Shown here: one piece after another, positions 11,207-21,817 of the stretch
Layout: each line of letters starts with the position of its first letter
How positions within the stretch are numbered: the first letter of the stretch is position 1
Assembly: GCA_037176845.1 (NCBI GenBank)
Contig: JAYKXP010000052.1
Coordinates: forward strand, 248,001 to 312,000
Direction of reading: 5' to 3'
DNA from: Paramarasmius palmivorus
Taxonomy: Eukaryota; Basidiomycota; Agaricomycetes; Agaricales; Marasmiaceae
DNA: 64,000 nucleotides
The notes under the pieces: model-generated
Database searches by the model: none
What the model was told of the DNA's origin: nothing
The model's input: only the letters and a program-made list of their open reading frames with translations
Translations under genes and position numbers: made by a program

Positions 11207-12171
11207 ATGAATTTTGCTTCACTTCAGGAGCAAGGGGGAGTTAAATATCTCAATGCATTAATTGCATTTCAAATGGATATGGAGAAAGACGATGACTATG
11301 ACAATGTTCGTTCATGGTCATACAAAGATGTCTTAAAGCAATCTCCATCTGAACAAAAGAAATGGCAAGCAGCATGTGAAGATGAATTAAAATCTTTACC
11401 TGAACGGGATGTATTTGAAGTGGTAGATTTACCACATGGTTGTAAATCCATCAAGTCACAATGGGTATTTGATGTCAAAACCGATGGGAGATTTAAGGCT
11501 CAATTAGTAGCCAAAGGCTTCTCTCAGGTACAAGGAATTGATTATCACGAGTTGTTCTCTCCAGTAGTTCGGTTTGAAACAGCCTGAACTTTATTTGCTC
11601 TAGCTGCACTTGAAGATTGGGATATCGAAGCACTAGATGTCAAGACAGCTTTTCTTTATGGTGAACTTGACAAGGAGATATACATGGAACAACCAGAAGG
11701 ATTTGTGACTAATCCTAAAAAGGTGTGGCGATTACGCAAAGCACTTTATGGTCTCAAACAGGCATCATTATCCTGGTGGAGACAATTCATGAAATCCATG
11801 AAAAAGATAGGATTTAAATGTTGCATAAAAGATGCTGGTGTATACTACTATAGAGAGGGCTCTAATATAATTATCGCTCTCATCTATGTAGATGATGCTA
11901 TATTTATGGGTTCCAATCGTACCCTCTTAAAGAAAAAGAAAAACAAGTTTATGGATATATGGAAATGCAGAGATCTTGGTGAAATAAAAGAGTTCCTATG
12001 CATGAAAGTCACACGGGACAGATCTAAACGAACACTATCATTAGATCAATGTGACTATCTAGAGAAAATTCTCAAGTGGTTTAACATGCTTAATTGCAAA
12101 ACTGCTAAAACACCTTTACCTAGTGGCTATAAACCAGAGGTGTATCAAGGAACATGCACACCAGAAAACTG
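11207..12171 (+). pseudogene. Copia reverse transcriptase
   Basis: The RT domain opens with W(A)CEDELKSL-type sequence, then KSQWVFDVKTDGRFKAQLVAKGFSQ split over two motifs, DVKTAFLYGELD, LRKALYGLKQASLSWW, and the catalytic box YVDD at 11885-11896. A TGA at 11585, inside FETA*TLFALAALEDW, interrupts the fingers/palm. Copia relatives usually have Arg at that position, which fits CGA to TGA. Another TGA ends the frame at 12170, just before YQSIIGSLLYLTLGTHPD. Confidence 0.88.
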
Positions 12172-12830
12172 ATCTCACTATCAATCCATAATAGGATCAC
12201 TCCTTTATCTTACACTTGGAACACACCCAGACAATATGCGGTAATAAAGATGTCTCAATTCGGAACTAATCCATCCGAAGATCATATAAAAAAGGCTATT
12301 TATATATGCCATTACCTTCAAGGCACAAGGAAATATAAACTTACCTATAATGGTAAATCCAATGCTGGTTTTATAGCATATGCCGACTCAGATTGGGCAT
12401 CTGATAAATCACAGATATCGCATGAAGGCTATTTAATTAAATTAGCTGATGCACCAGTGATTTGGGTTTCAAGGAGACAAAAATTGATTGCTATGTCATC
12501 AACAGAAGCCGAGTATATGGCAATGTCGAACGCATCAAAACAAGTTCGATGGATTCAACTACTATTCTCTGAACTTAGTTATACTCTAACCAAGATACCA
12601 CTACTTGGTGACAATCAAGGAGCCATATTTATATCTGGCAATGAAGTCACAGAACAAAGAACTAAACATGTTGTCAACATATATCATATCATAAAATCAA
12701 CAAATACATTGAAGAAGGCTTCATTGAAGTTTTCTATATCTCAACAAATGAACAACCAGCAGATCTCTTAACTAAGAATCTTGGTTGGATCAAGTTCTTT
12801 AAATTCAGAGAACATTTAGGCATTTGATTC
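12172..12830 (+). pseudogene. Copia RNase H and C-terminus
   Basis: The frame shows YADSDWASDKSQISHEGY (Asp residues at 12382-12393), VIWVSRRQKLIAMSSTEAEY, and DNQGAIFISGNE, the three acidic motifs of copia RNase H. After a frame change near 12230 the text resumes at AVIKMSQFGTNPSEDH. The C-terminal end runs close to the polypurine tract, as usual. It would degrade the RNA strand during reverse transcription. Confidence 0.85.
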
Positions 12831-12869
12831 GAATCACAAGTTTAATTCCACAAACTTGGTGAGGGGGAG

Positions 12870-13293
12870 TGTTGAACACATGACCATGTATCAGTATGTG
12901 TGCTATGCACAACACTCGCATCTGTGGTCAATCCTAGATGACAAGGGAGAGTTTACCATACTATCTCATGGAACGGGCAGAAGCACTTATACCTAGCCAA
13001 TAGTACGCTGTATTCATAAGGACTATTCAGTATATTCGTCAGACTAGCTTCTGTACTTACAAATGTATGTATTACTGCTCACTAAGAGCATTCAGTAGTC
13101 TTACCAAGACTTCACATACTTACTCATACACATTCTCACTTATGTAGTGTAGATTATCTAGTATAGAGTAAGTAACAGTATATAAGGCTTACCTGTAACA
13201 GTCTATAGCCTCAGTTCAATCTCATACAATTAACTACCAACACCTAACAAGCATCTCAAGTTCTACGCAAGTATAACTCTCAAAGCCCCAACA
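12870..13293 (+). repeat. Copia 3' LTR (424 bp)
   Basis: It starts TGTTGAACAC directly after the purine run GAGGGGGAG (12861-12869) and ends AAGCCCCAACA at 13293, giving the TG...CA ends with TGTTG/CAACA inverted tips. A TATA-like stretch (AGTATATAAGG) lies near 13178. No second copy is in the window, so age cannot be read from LTR divergence. Confidence 0.78.
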
Positions 13294-13402
13294 ATGTGAG
13301 TTGAGACACATATTAACTACTGTGCACCGTCCCAGTTCTCGCTGCTCTCTCAACAAAGAGAGGATAGGTGAGAGAGCATACTGACTCAAGCTGCCAAAAA
13401 CA

Positions 13403-13690
13403 CTCTCTAGGATTCATAACATCCTTCATGTTAACCTGCTACGAAAGGAGATACCTGACAAATTTCCACTGCAACCACGACCTCATCCACCTTCTATAGA
13501 AGTAGAAGGACAGGAGGAATACAAGATTGACCAAGTATTGGGTTACTGATTCAACAAGTCATAAAGAAGACATGAATGGCTGGTATCCTGGAAGGGATAT
13601 GGTACAGAGGAAAACCAATGGAGGGAAAGCTGATTTAGCCCACTCCTGGGACTCTGTTCTGGAATACCACATTTCCCATCTGGGAATAGG
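13403..13690 (+). pseudogene. Ty3/gypsy polyprotein C-terminal scrap with chromodomain
   Basis: One frame reads ILHVNLLRKEIPDKF, then PPSIEVEGQEEYKIDQVLGY, a TGA and TAA, then EWLVSWKGYGTEENQWRES. This matches the end of chromodomain-bearing gypsy integrases (EYEVEKIL...YLVKWKGY...NTWEP). The chromodomain targets integration to particular chromatin. Only this terminal piece is present and it has at least three stops. Confidence 0.72.
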
Positions 13691-14430
13691 CCCCAGTCTT
13701 AAGGAAATTGAAGGTTGGGCTTGTAGGAAACCATGATCTCCTAGAAGGTATATACGATGGGTTCCTTAATGAATGTGATGATATGCTCTGTTGCTGTCCC
13801 AATGGACTGCCTGTTCTACTTCCTACTGGTGTAGGTGTCCTGCTAGGGTTCCTGCTAGGGTTCCTAGATCCTCATAATATTTGTTCTGGGTTGAAAGTTC
13901 TTGATACTGGAGTACCGCTTCTGGATTGATAACAGCTACCTCTATCAGACATACACTAGTCCAATAGTCCTTTGCTTTGGGTAGGGGATATTCCAGTGTC
14001 TCTGCTCACCACTCAATGTATGATCTTGGTTCTTGTTCCTTGGGAATATTACAGTGTCCCTGCTCACCACTATCCCAATATGAAATCAGTATTACTCTGG
14101 TTTGGCTAAGGTTTATAGACTGGGGCCCATAACCTGTCAGAGTTTTAGATTGAACTCTGTTAGCAGCAATAGCGCAGATAGCGTGAATAAACAATAGCTG
14201 ATAAACAGAGGGGTTGAGATAGAAGTGAGTGAACCAACTGATGTTCTTCTATAATGCTGTATGTAGGGGTTTCTGTCTAGCTTTTATACATGAGTGAGGG
14301 ATAGAAGATAATCCTAAAAGTACAAGTATAGACACGATGGAAATAACTGTTGCTTTGTGTGGCTTTCTGTAAGTAAGTGGGTTAAACAAAACAATATGAG
14401 TGGGTCAAGAGATATTCTAAGATGTGGCAT
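13691..14430. other. Gene-free stretch, probably decayed repeat
   Basis: Only short shadow frames. A direct 13-bp duplication CTAGGGTTCCTGC occurs at about 13842-13868, and an imperfect direct repeat (GGGGATATTCCAGTGTCTCTG... versus GGGAATATTACAGTGTCCCTG) lies around 13985-14070. The sequence links a gypsy scrap to a hAT relic and is most simply old transposon sequence. Confidence 0.4.
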
Positions 14431-14444
14431 ATGTAGATGTAAGT

Positions 14445-15300
14445 ATAGAATGTTCTAGAATTCCAACAGCCACCACCAAGAAGCTGCCATCACTCACCAA
14501 TGAGGAGTGGAAGATCATCGAAGCCATACATCCTGTCTTCAAGAACTTTCACTTCTTCACTGTCTACTTTGAAAATAACAAGAAGCTGCTCATTCATGAA
14601 GTGATTCCAGCATTTGACATCTTAGACGACTACCTCATCAAGGTCTGCAATAACGACATGATTCCAGATGTGGTTTGGGTGGCTGCTTCACATGTAGTTC
14701 ATGTCGCAGACAAGTATTACACACAGAGTGATGAGAGTGTTGTATATTGGGCAGCGATGTGTACATGTCAGCTATTTACCATGCTATACAATACTGATTA
14801 GGTTTCTAGTACTTCATCCACAGTAGAAGTCAACATATTTTGATGAGGCTGGTTGGCCTAACAGCTGGAAGGAGACTGCTGTCGCCAGCCTTACTACATG
14901 CTGGCAGAAGTGGTTCAAGAAGCACAACCCATCCTCCAGCTCTCAACCAGAACCTTTGGCCTCAGCCTCCACTGCTGCTTTGAGAATAAACCCTTATGCA
15001 TGACTTCATACAAAGCCAAGGGTGGCTGAACTGCCAGATCCACTGAAGGAGTGGTTGCACAGTCCCATTCATCCCAATGTTGAAGATCTGCTGCTTTGGT
15101 GGCAAGAGGAGCTGGACCGAGAAACATCATCACTCAATAGGAACCTATGTTGCATGGCTATTGATATCCTTTCAATACCAGGTACGTTTCCTGTGTTTGA
15201 TCATTGATGTGTTCTAACCATCTCTTTGTATAGCAGTAAGCTGCAAAATAGAGTGCTACTTCTTGCATGGTGGGCTCATGGTGACAAAACACTGATATAA
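14445..15300 (+). pseudogene. Relic of a hAT transposase (C-terminal half)
   Basis: ORF 14424-14801 carries a helical block typical of the hAT middle region (SLTNEEWKIIEAIHPVFKNF; IPAFDILDDYLIKVCNN). After frame breaks come YFDEAGWPNSWKETAVASL, then DPLKEWLHSPIHPNVEDLLLWW and CCMAIDILSIPG, the block that precedes the dimerisation domain in hAT transposases, and a residual HGGLMVTKH corresponding to F..GGL.VSK. The N-terminal BED finger and first catalytic Asp are not seen. The family differs from the hAT copies at 1038 and 17198. Confidence 0.7.
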
Positions 15301-15429
15301 TTTAATGGCCAAGAGTACAAGGGCAGCAACAGTTGTCGGTTCATGGTACAATGCCAGACTTATTCATACCAATGCAGTCAAGTACTTCAATGATCTTGCC
15401 AAATGCAAGAAAGGGAAAGAAAAGATGGA

Positions 15430-15640
15430 TCACACTTGTAATTACTTGTATAAATAGATACTTGTAGATACTTGTACCTTTCAGACCTGGGAGTGACTCG
15501 TGAAAGTACGAGTGACTTGTGAGTCCTACCTGCGAGTAGCAAGTACTTGTTTCCCACAAGTGTGACCGAGTACGGGTTCACATTTGAGAGCTTAAAGTAC
15601 CTGTGAGTATGAGTACAAGTATACTTGTGAAACACTCACT
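15430..15640. repeat. ACTTGT/ACAAGT-rich block, possible transposon end or MITE
   Basis: About ten copies of ACTTGT or its complement in 210 bp, with CACTTGTAATTACTTGTA near the left and, inverted, CACAAGTATACTTGTA near the right. Dense short subterminal repeats are typical of hAT ends. I found no convincing target duplication, so the boundaries are approximate. It may be the 3' terminus of the preceding hAT relic. Confidence 0.35.
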
Positions 15641-16340
15641 TACCTCTCTGACTACAACCACTCTCTGGTATAGTCATGTGTTCCAGGTTCAATTCAGAAC
15701 CAGGACGGCTAACAATCGGTGAACAGGGAGAAGTCTCCACATTGCCCAACACCATAGAGGTTGAAGGGCTAGCCAGGGTTGGAGGAATAGATCCTTCCAC
15801 CTCCCCAGCTAGGTGAAGAGCGGGACCCACCCAGAAGGTAGCCAGTGAAATGAAGATCCTACCAGCACGACATTTTTCCTCATGAGTAATGACCGTCAAT
15901 AACCGATCCATGGCTTGAGTCAAGAACTCAGCAGGATTGGGAAGTTCATAGTCAAAACCTAAAGCTCTTGCATCCTAAAGGCAAATGCTGGTATGAGTTT
16001 CTTGCAGCTGTAATGCATGCTCCAAGGCAGCCAAGAATGCAAGTCAGTTTGGAAAGCAGAGTTCCAGAGGATAAGAGTTGCTACACTGTTGGACCAACTC
16101 CCAAGTGGATTGCTGAATATAGTAGACGGTGTAGAGAACACTTGCAGAGGAACGGATGGGATCAGATGGCTGGGATGAGTGGCTCATGGTGGTGGAAAGG
16201 AAGAATAGTGACTCAACTGCAGTTGCAAATTTGAACCAACAGGGACCCACATCAACTTAGGTAAACAGACTCGGATAGAAGAAGCTGATCAGCTAGGCAA
16301 CAGCTATCCAGCTACTTCACAGGGGCTCAGATCTTGAAAA
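15641..16340. other. Unrecognised sequence upstream of an LTR
   Basis: Open frames on both strands (minus 15636-15923, plus 15968-16234) have no motif I recognise. A purine tract and LTR follow immediately, so this is probably the internal 3' end of a non-autonomous or decayed LTR element. Confidence 0.35.
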
Positions 16341-16818
16341 GGGGGGGGGGAGGGGGTAATGTAAGGGCTGTAACAGTATCCCTCACTATTTTCTTCAGCA
16401 CCTGAACATGGTGGATAGCTGGTAACCCCCCATATGTCATCAACTTTACATTCTTACTGATATTTAGCCATTGTATACACAATATTTACTAACATTTGTT
16501 CTGTACAAATTCTCTTTTCATATATAACTCTTGTACAAGTATGTAGCTAGTCAGTCTTGGAATTAACACTTTAACCTCTTAAGCCTACATTTGTATGGTT
16601 ATCCTCAGTGCTCACCCCATTTACTACCTTAACCTCTGGCTATATCTGTTCAACTCACCTAGCAATATAGTCTTCCTAGTGCTTCACAGTGTTCCATTTG
16701 GCTTTGTTGGTGTTGTCATTGACCCCAACAATAGTCTAGATGGGCTGTAAAAGGTCCTGTTTCTCTGTTCCTTATTCCTTTTCATTCTATTCTATCTATT
16801 TTGGTCCAGGTCTTTACA
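16337..16818 (+). repeat. Polypurine tract plus 3' LTR of a gypsy-like element
   Basis: AAAA, ten G, A and five G (16337-16356) form a strong polypurine tract. TGTAAGGGCTGTAACAG begins at 16360 and the candidate LTR ends GGTCTTTACA at 16818, giving TGTAA/TTACA tips and a length of 459 bp. The right end is inferred from the tip only, because no second LTR is present. Orientation agrees with the plus-strand gypsy scrap at 13403, but they need not be one element. Confidence 0.6.
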
Positions 16819-17197
16819 CTGATGTAGAGTCTGCCTTGAAGTGTGGTTGAGACATAGGGAAAGTGTAGGATTAGAGAAAGTGAGGAAATATGAAATTGAT
16901 GGAGGCAAATGTTGAGGATGATGATGATGGTCGGAAGGAAATGTGTACAGGCAGAGTTAACAGGGTTATGGAGTTAAGGTATGAGATGATGTGGTGTTTG
17001 TTTGAGTGAATCAAATCTAAAATTTTTCAGCAGTCACAGACTGCCAGTGCCCCATCTGAACCTCAAAATCTGGATGGCAAGGTCACAGGTCACAGGCCAT
17101 CCAAATCAATCAAAATACGCCAGTACTGATCTTGGACTGAATTGTGACACTACACAGGAATCAAAGCCTTGTATTGATGCATTGCAAGACTTCTACC

Positions 17198-20100
17198 TAA
17201 GGAATAGCCCGGGTTTGCCGGGTACACAGCAGGTTACGGGTTTCCCCGCCATCGGGTACAGGTACGGGTTTGTCTTTCCAAATTCGGCAAGACCCGCCAT
17301 ACCCACTACTTTTGATCTGGCCAGGAGTGGCTAAATAACGTGGCATACTACCATATTTGTACATAAAACAAGACGTGAATCTCCTTTTTGTGCAAATAAA
17401 CTATAACTAAAGGAGTCACCGCACTCAAATCTTCCTCCCTTACACCATCTCGTAACCATGGCTCGACAGCCGGAGTCCCAACATCATACCCCATCATCCT
17501 CTGAGGAGCCTAGCTCCAAGCCGTCACGTCACCGTAATCCATCCTCAATTGGGGCAGCAAGCCGAGATCAACGTCCTGTTGATTGGAAGAAGGGAAGTCG
17601 TAAGCAGACTGCACCTTCAACCTCAAAAGGCAAGTCATACCAAAAAAAGTTCAAAGGGCATCAATCTGACTGTAATCAAATAGCGAAGTCAGTATCGACA
17701 TCAAAGGGAAAGGGAAAAGGGGTAGCATGTACCATACGTTCACCCAAGCCCTCAAACCCAAAGAAAAGAAGATGAGACGAGAGCGAGGGCGACGATGATG
17801 ATGACAGTGATTCATCTGATGATACTCCACCACCACCAAAGAAGATCAGAGCGAAGGCACCATCAAAGCCTGCAAGGGTTGAGGTAATTGACGTTGATGA
17901 GGAGGAGGATGAAGCCGACCACATCAAGACTGCCAAAGTGGAGCCTAAAAAGAAGCTGACGCCACAGGAAGATCTAGGTATGTGGTAAATGATTTGCACA
18001 ATAATGAATAACTCACATGAACTATATAGAACGCCGCCTCAAAGGTTGGCGGTCTCCTATTTATGGTTTCTACGAAAAACCATATTTTGAGCTGTGTGGA
18101 CCACTGAAACGACCAACACATACCTTCAAATGTACCGGTTGCAATACTGAAGTCCGCTGATATCAAGACAAGACCAATGCGAACTCACTTGGCAACTTGT
18201 CGAAGCATGCGAAACGGTGCCGAGGTGAGGATGTCGTTGAAGCGGCCCTCAAAGCCGGCGAAGATCCTGCCACTGTTTGAGGAAAGGTTGAAAATTACCG
18301 GAAAGGGGGTAATATGGATATCAAGCGCTTGTTCAACAACCAGCGCAAAGCTGGAGTTAGAACGTACTCGAATATCCAACACACTCCTGTGCAGACCAGG
18401 TCAGGACTCAGCTATGCTTCTCATTGATACCTTAATCACTCACCACGTCGGCCTAGAATGGAATGTGTGCGTTGGGTGTCAGAGAATTGCCGGCCCTTCC
18501 AAGTTGTTGCTGATCGCGGCTTCCATAGCCTAATGAAGACCGGGCGTCCTCATTACTGGCTACCCCATCCTACAGTGGTATCGCGTGACACGAAGAAGGC
18601 ATTTGCTAGGACCCGTAAACGAATCATGGAGATGCTACAGGTACGTCACTCCAGTTTTGACAGACAAGAAGGAAGAAGTACCTACCAAGAATAGGAATAT
18701 GATGGCGATATCAATTTCGCCACCGATGCCTGGACGTCAGGGAACCATAAGTCATTTGTGGCAATTACAGCACACATTGTGATGGAGGGCGAAGCAGTCC
18801 AACTACTGCTTGATTTCTTGGAATTGCCAGAGGTATGTTGAGTTGTCTAGGCTGTGAGTTGTGACTTCTTGCTGATGATGCTTTAGTCCCATACTGGGAA
18901 GACATTGGCACGAGAGTTTGGCCGAGTCTTGAAAGAATTTGGTATATTGAATAAGGTAAGCCTATATTCTGTACTGCGAGCAAAACCAATACTCACCTGA
19001 AATGATGTGATAGATTTTATGTATCACTGGTGACAACGCCACCAATAACGACGCTATGGTGGACCACCTACACCTTCTGTTCCCTACCCACTATGCAGGA
19101 CAAAAGCACTGTGTTCGCTGCTTTGCCCACACCATAAATCTCGTTGCCAAATCGTTTCTTCGACTATTTGATCCCAAGAAAGGTTCCGAGGTTGACGAAG
19201 GTGGAATGGCGATGAACAGTGTTGACGAGGATGAGCTGGAATTGGAGGAAGAGGACCTTGAGGCACTGAGGAAAGAGCTTGCAAACTTTGAGCAGAAGAC
19301 GTCGACCAGCAGCGAGGTTGATGATGACGTGGATGAAGACGGCTTGCTTGATGCTGTGGCCCTTTTGGACGACGTTGACACTCCGGACCTCGAAGCCGAA
19401 ATTGCCCCGATTAGGCAGGCATTAGTCAAGGTATGTCCTTTCCCAAATCGTACGATTTCATTTTCTCAAACCTCTTTGTGCAGATTCGGACCATTGCCTT
19501 CAAAACTATTCATTCGGTAACCAAGCTCTTACCTGCATGGCGTGCGCTACTTGCTGAGCGTGGTCTACCAATCCGGATCATCCCTTGCGACGTTCGCACC
19601 CGGTGGAACTCCACTTTCTTTATGTTAGAATTTGCTCTTGCCTACCGGGACGCTATCAACCAGTTTACGAGTGATCAAGACAACGAACTACGGGATTGGG
19701 AGTTGAAGAGAAATGAATGGGAAGTTCTGGATGCATTGAAGGATAGCTTGAAGGTATGTCACATGTGTCTATGTTGCGTGATAGGGACTGAGTGCTCCCC
19801 ATGACTTGTAGGTTCTCAAGCAAGCAACAGAATTGTTCTCTTCGTGTACCCCAACTGTAGCCGATGTTATTCCAGTCATCGACAAGATAGACAAGTTTTT
19901 CGCTACCCGAATCATCGAAACTCGCTCTCAAGGCGGTGTTACACGGGTTGAGGTCTCAGAGGCAATCAAGACTAGCCTATTTGCAGCAAAGCGAACGCTC
20001 AACCGATACTACGGCCTCACAGACCACTCAAGTGTCTACCGTATTGCCATGAGTGAGTGACTTCAATTGAATACACTGCTCGTTATTGATCTTTCTGGTA

Positions 20101-21114
20101 GTTCTCCACCCAAAGTACAAATTGGAATATTTTCACCAGAACAACTGGGAAGCAGAGTGGATCAATGAGGCCAATCGCATCATTGAAGAGCGGTACCAGG
20201 AGAGGTACCACTGGCGGAGTGATCTTCTGGAAGTAAGCAAGAAGAAAAGTGCCGACCGTGTAGAAGAGAAGATGGTACGTCACCCACTACTAACATTTAG
20301 TCCTTGATACTCATTATAGTCATAGTCTCAGCCATCCCACAACTTATTTTTTGATGACGATGTGCCACCTAGATCCGAAGAAGACCGGAACAAGCTTGAG
20401 CGATACTTAGCTTCAGCAACGGAAGCTGTTCAAAACCCAATTCAGTGGTGGATCAAACAGCGCAGCACCTTCCCCCGATTATCGCGTATGGCGTTGGATT
20501 ACTTCAGTATACCAGGTGCGCCTTTTTTTGATGTGTTAGTTCCAGAACCTGACATATTCTTTCAGCTACATCCGTTGAGGTCGAAAGAGTGTTCAGTTGT
20601 GCTCGCCGGCTCATCACATGGGAAAGGAACCGTTTGAGTGCACAAACTACACAAGCGCTTATGTGCCTTGGATCGTGGAGTCTAATGGGTCTCGTCCGCG
20701 ACTCTGACCTCGAGGGCATCGTTAAGCAAGGGCGGGTCAGACCGAAGAAAGGTGAAGAGGATCTCGAAGATGTTGACATGCCGGATGGTTATTACAAACT
20801 TGACGATGATGATATTAACATGCTTGGGGATGGGGAAGTAGACCAGGATGATAATATGGGTAATTTCGACAGTTCAGACTCTTCAGAGAGCTCTTCGGAG
20901 GATGTCGAGTAGTAGTATGTACCTGTACATTGAATTGAATTACTTATACTACGTATTTTTGTAACTAAATTATCATCGTATATTGTGTGTATAGACCCAC
21001 GGGTTGCTGGGTATGGCTATATACCCCTCTGAATGGGTACGGGTCTAACCCTTAGGCGGGTATGGGTACGGGTTTACCTAAAGGTACCCATGGGTGTACC
21101 CGTACTCTTCCTTA
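17198..21114 (+). mobile_element. Complete but inactivated hAT transposon
   Basis: Inverted tips TAAGGAATAGCCCGGGT (left) and TAAGGAAGAGTACGGGT (right, read inward), with a perfect 8-bp duplication CTTCTACC at 17190-17197 and 21115-21122. Subterminal zones are full of CGGGT/ACCCG repeats. Length is 3917 bp. It contains one hAT transposase gene on the plus strand with at least four in-frame TGA codons, so this copy is not self-mobile. It interrupts another ORF, which reopens in frame after excision. Confidence 0.93.
17458..20912 (+). pseudogene. hAT transposase (BED finger, hATC domain) with nonsense codons
   Basis: It starts MARQPESQHHTPSSSEE and has a basic/acidic N-terminal region; a BED finger (FKCTGCNTEVR and SLGNLSKHAKRC); INFATDAWTSGNHKSFVAIT with the first catalytic Asp; ILCITGDNATNNDAMVDHL with the second; HCVRCFAHTINLVAKSFL (CxxH); DVRTRWNSTFFMLEFALAY; and the dimerisation end NPIQWWIKQRSTFPRLSRMA, DYFSIPATSVEVERVFSCAR (after splicing) and RNRLSAQTTQALMCLGSW. 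An Asp/Glu tail ends at 20912. Short GT-AG introns divide it. TGA codons at 17773, 18158, 18278 and 18425 disable the N-terminal half. Confidence 0.88.
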
Positions 21115-21369
21115 CTTCTACCAAATGGGAATTACTACTCACCTTCAATTTCCACAGGCTATGGACAGTGATCTGATTGGACCATGTTGCACCATGCCCA
21201 AATGCACTGGACAGTCTCCTGAACACATACTCACAGTAGCCTACTCATTCTGTAACTCTGACCATGTAAAATATGATGTAATTGAGCTCAACATCTTGCA
21301 AAGCCTAATGCCAATTCATAGATGGGTAATCTATGTCATTCCCAGTGAGGGTTGTGATGTCAAGTAATC

Positions 21370-21815
21370 CAAATATATTTATCATAATCTTTATGCTACA
21401 GTTGAATACATGGGACATGAAGTGAACCAAACATTGCAGGATATGATTGAAGACAAGCAGACATAATGTAGGAATGCAAATGAATAAAAGAACCAGAATC
21501 CTGTCACCACAAAGCCAAAGAAGCCTGGTATACCCATGATAAAGACAAATGTAGATCTCGAAATCAATATGAAATGTCAGTCAGCCATAGCAAGTATTCA
21601 AGAAATGATCCTCGTAGAAAAGAAGTGCCATCTCCAAAGGTACTTCTTTTTGTCGTTGTAAAGAACAGAAGATGTGTAGGCATCAGCCTAGCCAACGCCA
21701 GCACACAACCAGTAGTATACTTGGAGAGGATACAATCTGGACACTGCAAACCTCGGCATGCTATCCTTTAATCATGCACCTGTGCAGATCAACCGGTAAC
21801 CAAACGTCCCTGCGG
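21370..21815. other. Intergenic sequence 3' of the phosphodiesterase gene
   Basis: AT-richer sequence between the split ORF and the 3' end of the minus-strand gene. A plus-strand frame at 21574-21771 has no recognisable motif. Nothing further supported. Confidence 0.4.
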
Positions 21816-21817
21816 TA

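Larger units (their letters stand above)
7381..13293 (+). mobile_element. Degenerate Ty1/copia LTR retrotransposon, 5' end missing
   Basis: Domains run in copia order (protease, integrase, reverse transcriptase, RNase H) and end in a polypurine tract (near 12861) and a 3' LTR (12870-13293). No matching 5' LTR is visible upstream of 7390, so the left edge is approximate and the element is probably 5'-truncated. The reading frame is broken by stops at 8152, 10403, 10649, 11177, 11585 and 12170, by at least one deletion/frameshift near 10070, and by a 373-bp MITE at 9469-9841. It is inactive. The first ORF (7390-8154) is Cys-rich and not a recognisable gag, so it may be captured or foreign sequence. 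Confidence 0.85.
17002..21369 (+). pseudogene. Unknown ORF split by a hAT insertion
   Basis: The frame from 17002 (SHRLPVPHLNLKIWMARSQV ... CIDALQDFY) runs into the hAT element at 17198. From 21123, after the right duplication, the same frame continues (QMGITTHLQFPQAMDSDLIG ... IPSEGCDVK) to a TAA at 21367-21369. A TTTTTCAG acceptor-like site at about 17022-17029 suggests an upstream intron. The joined protein has several Cys/His (CCTMPKCTGQ; SFCNSDH) but no family I recognise. It may be a gene or part of an older repeat. Confidence 0.5.
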
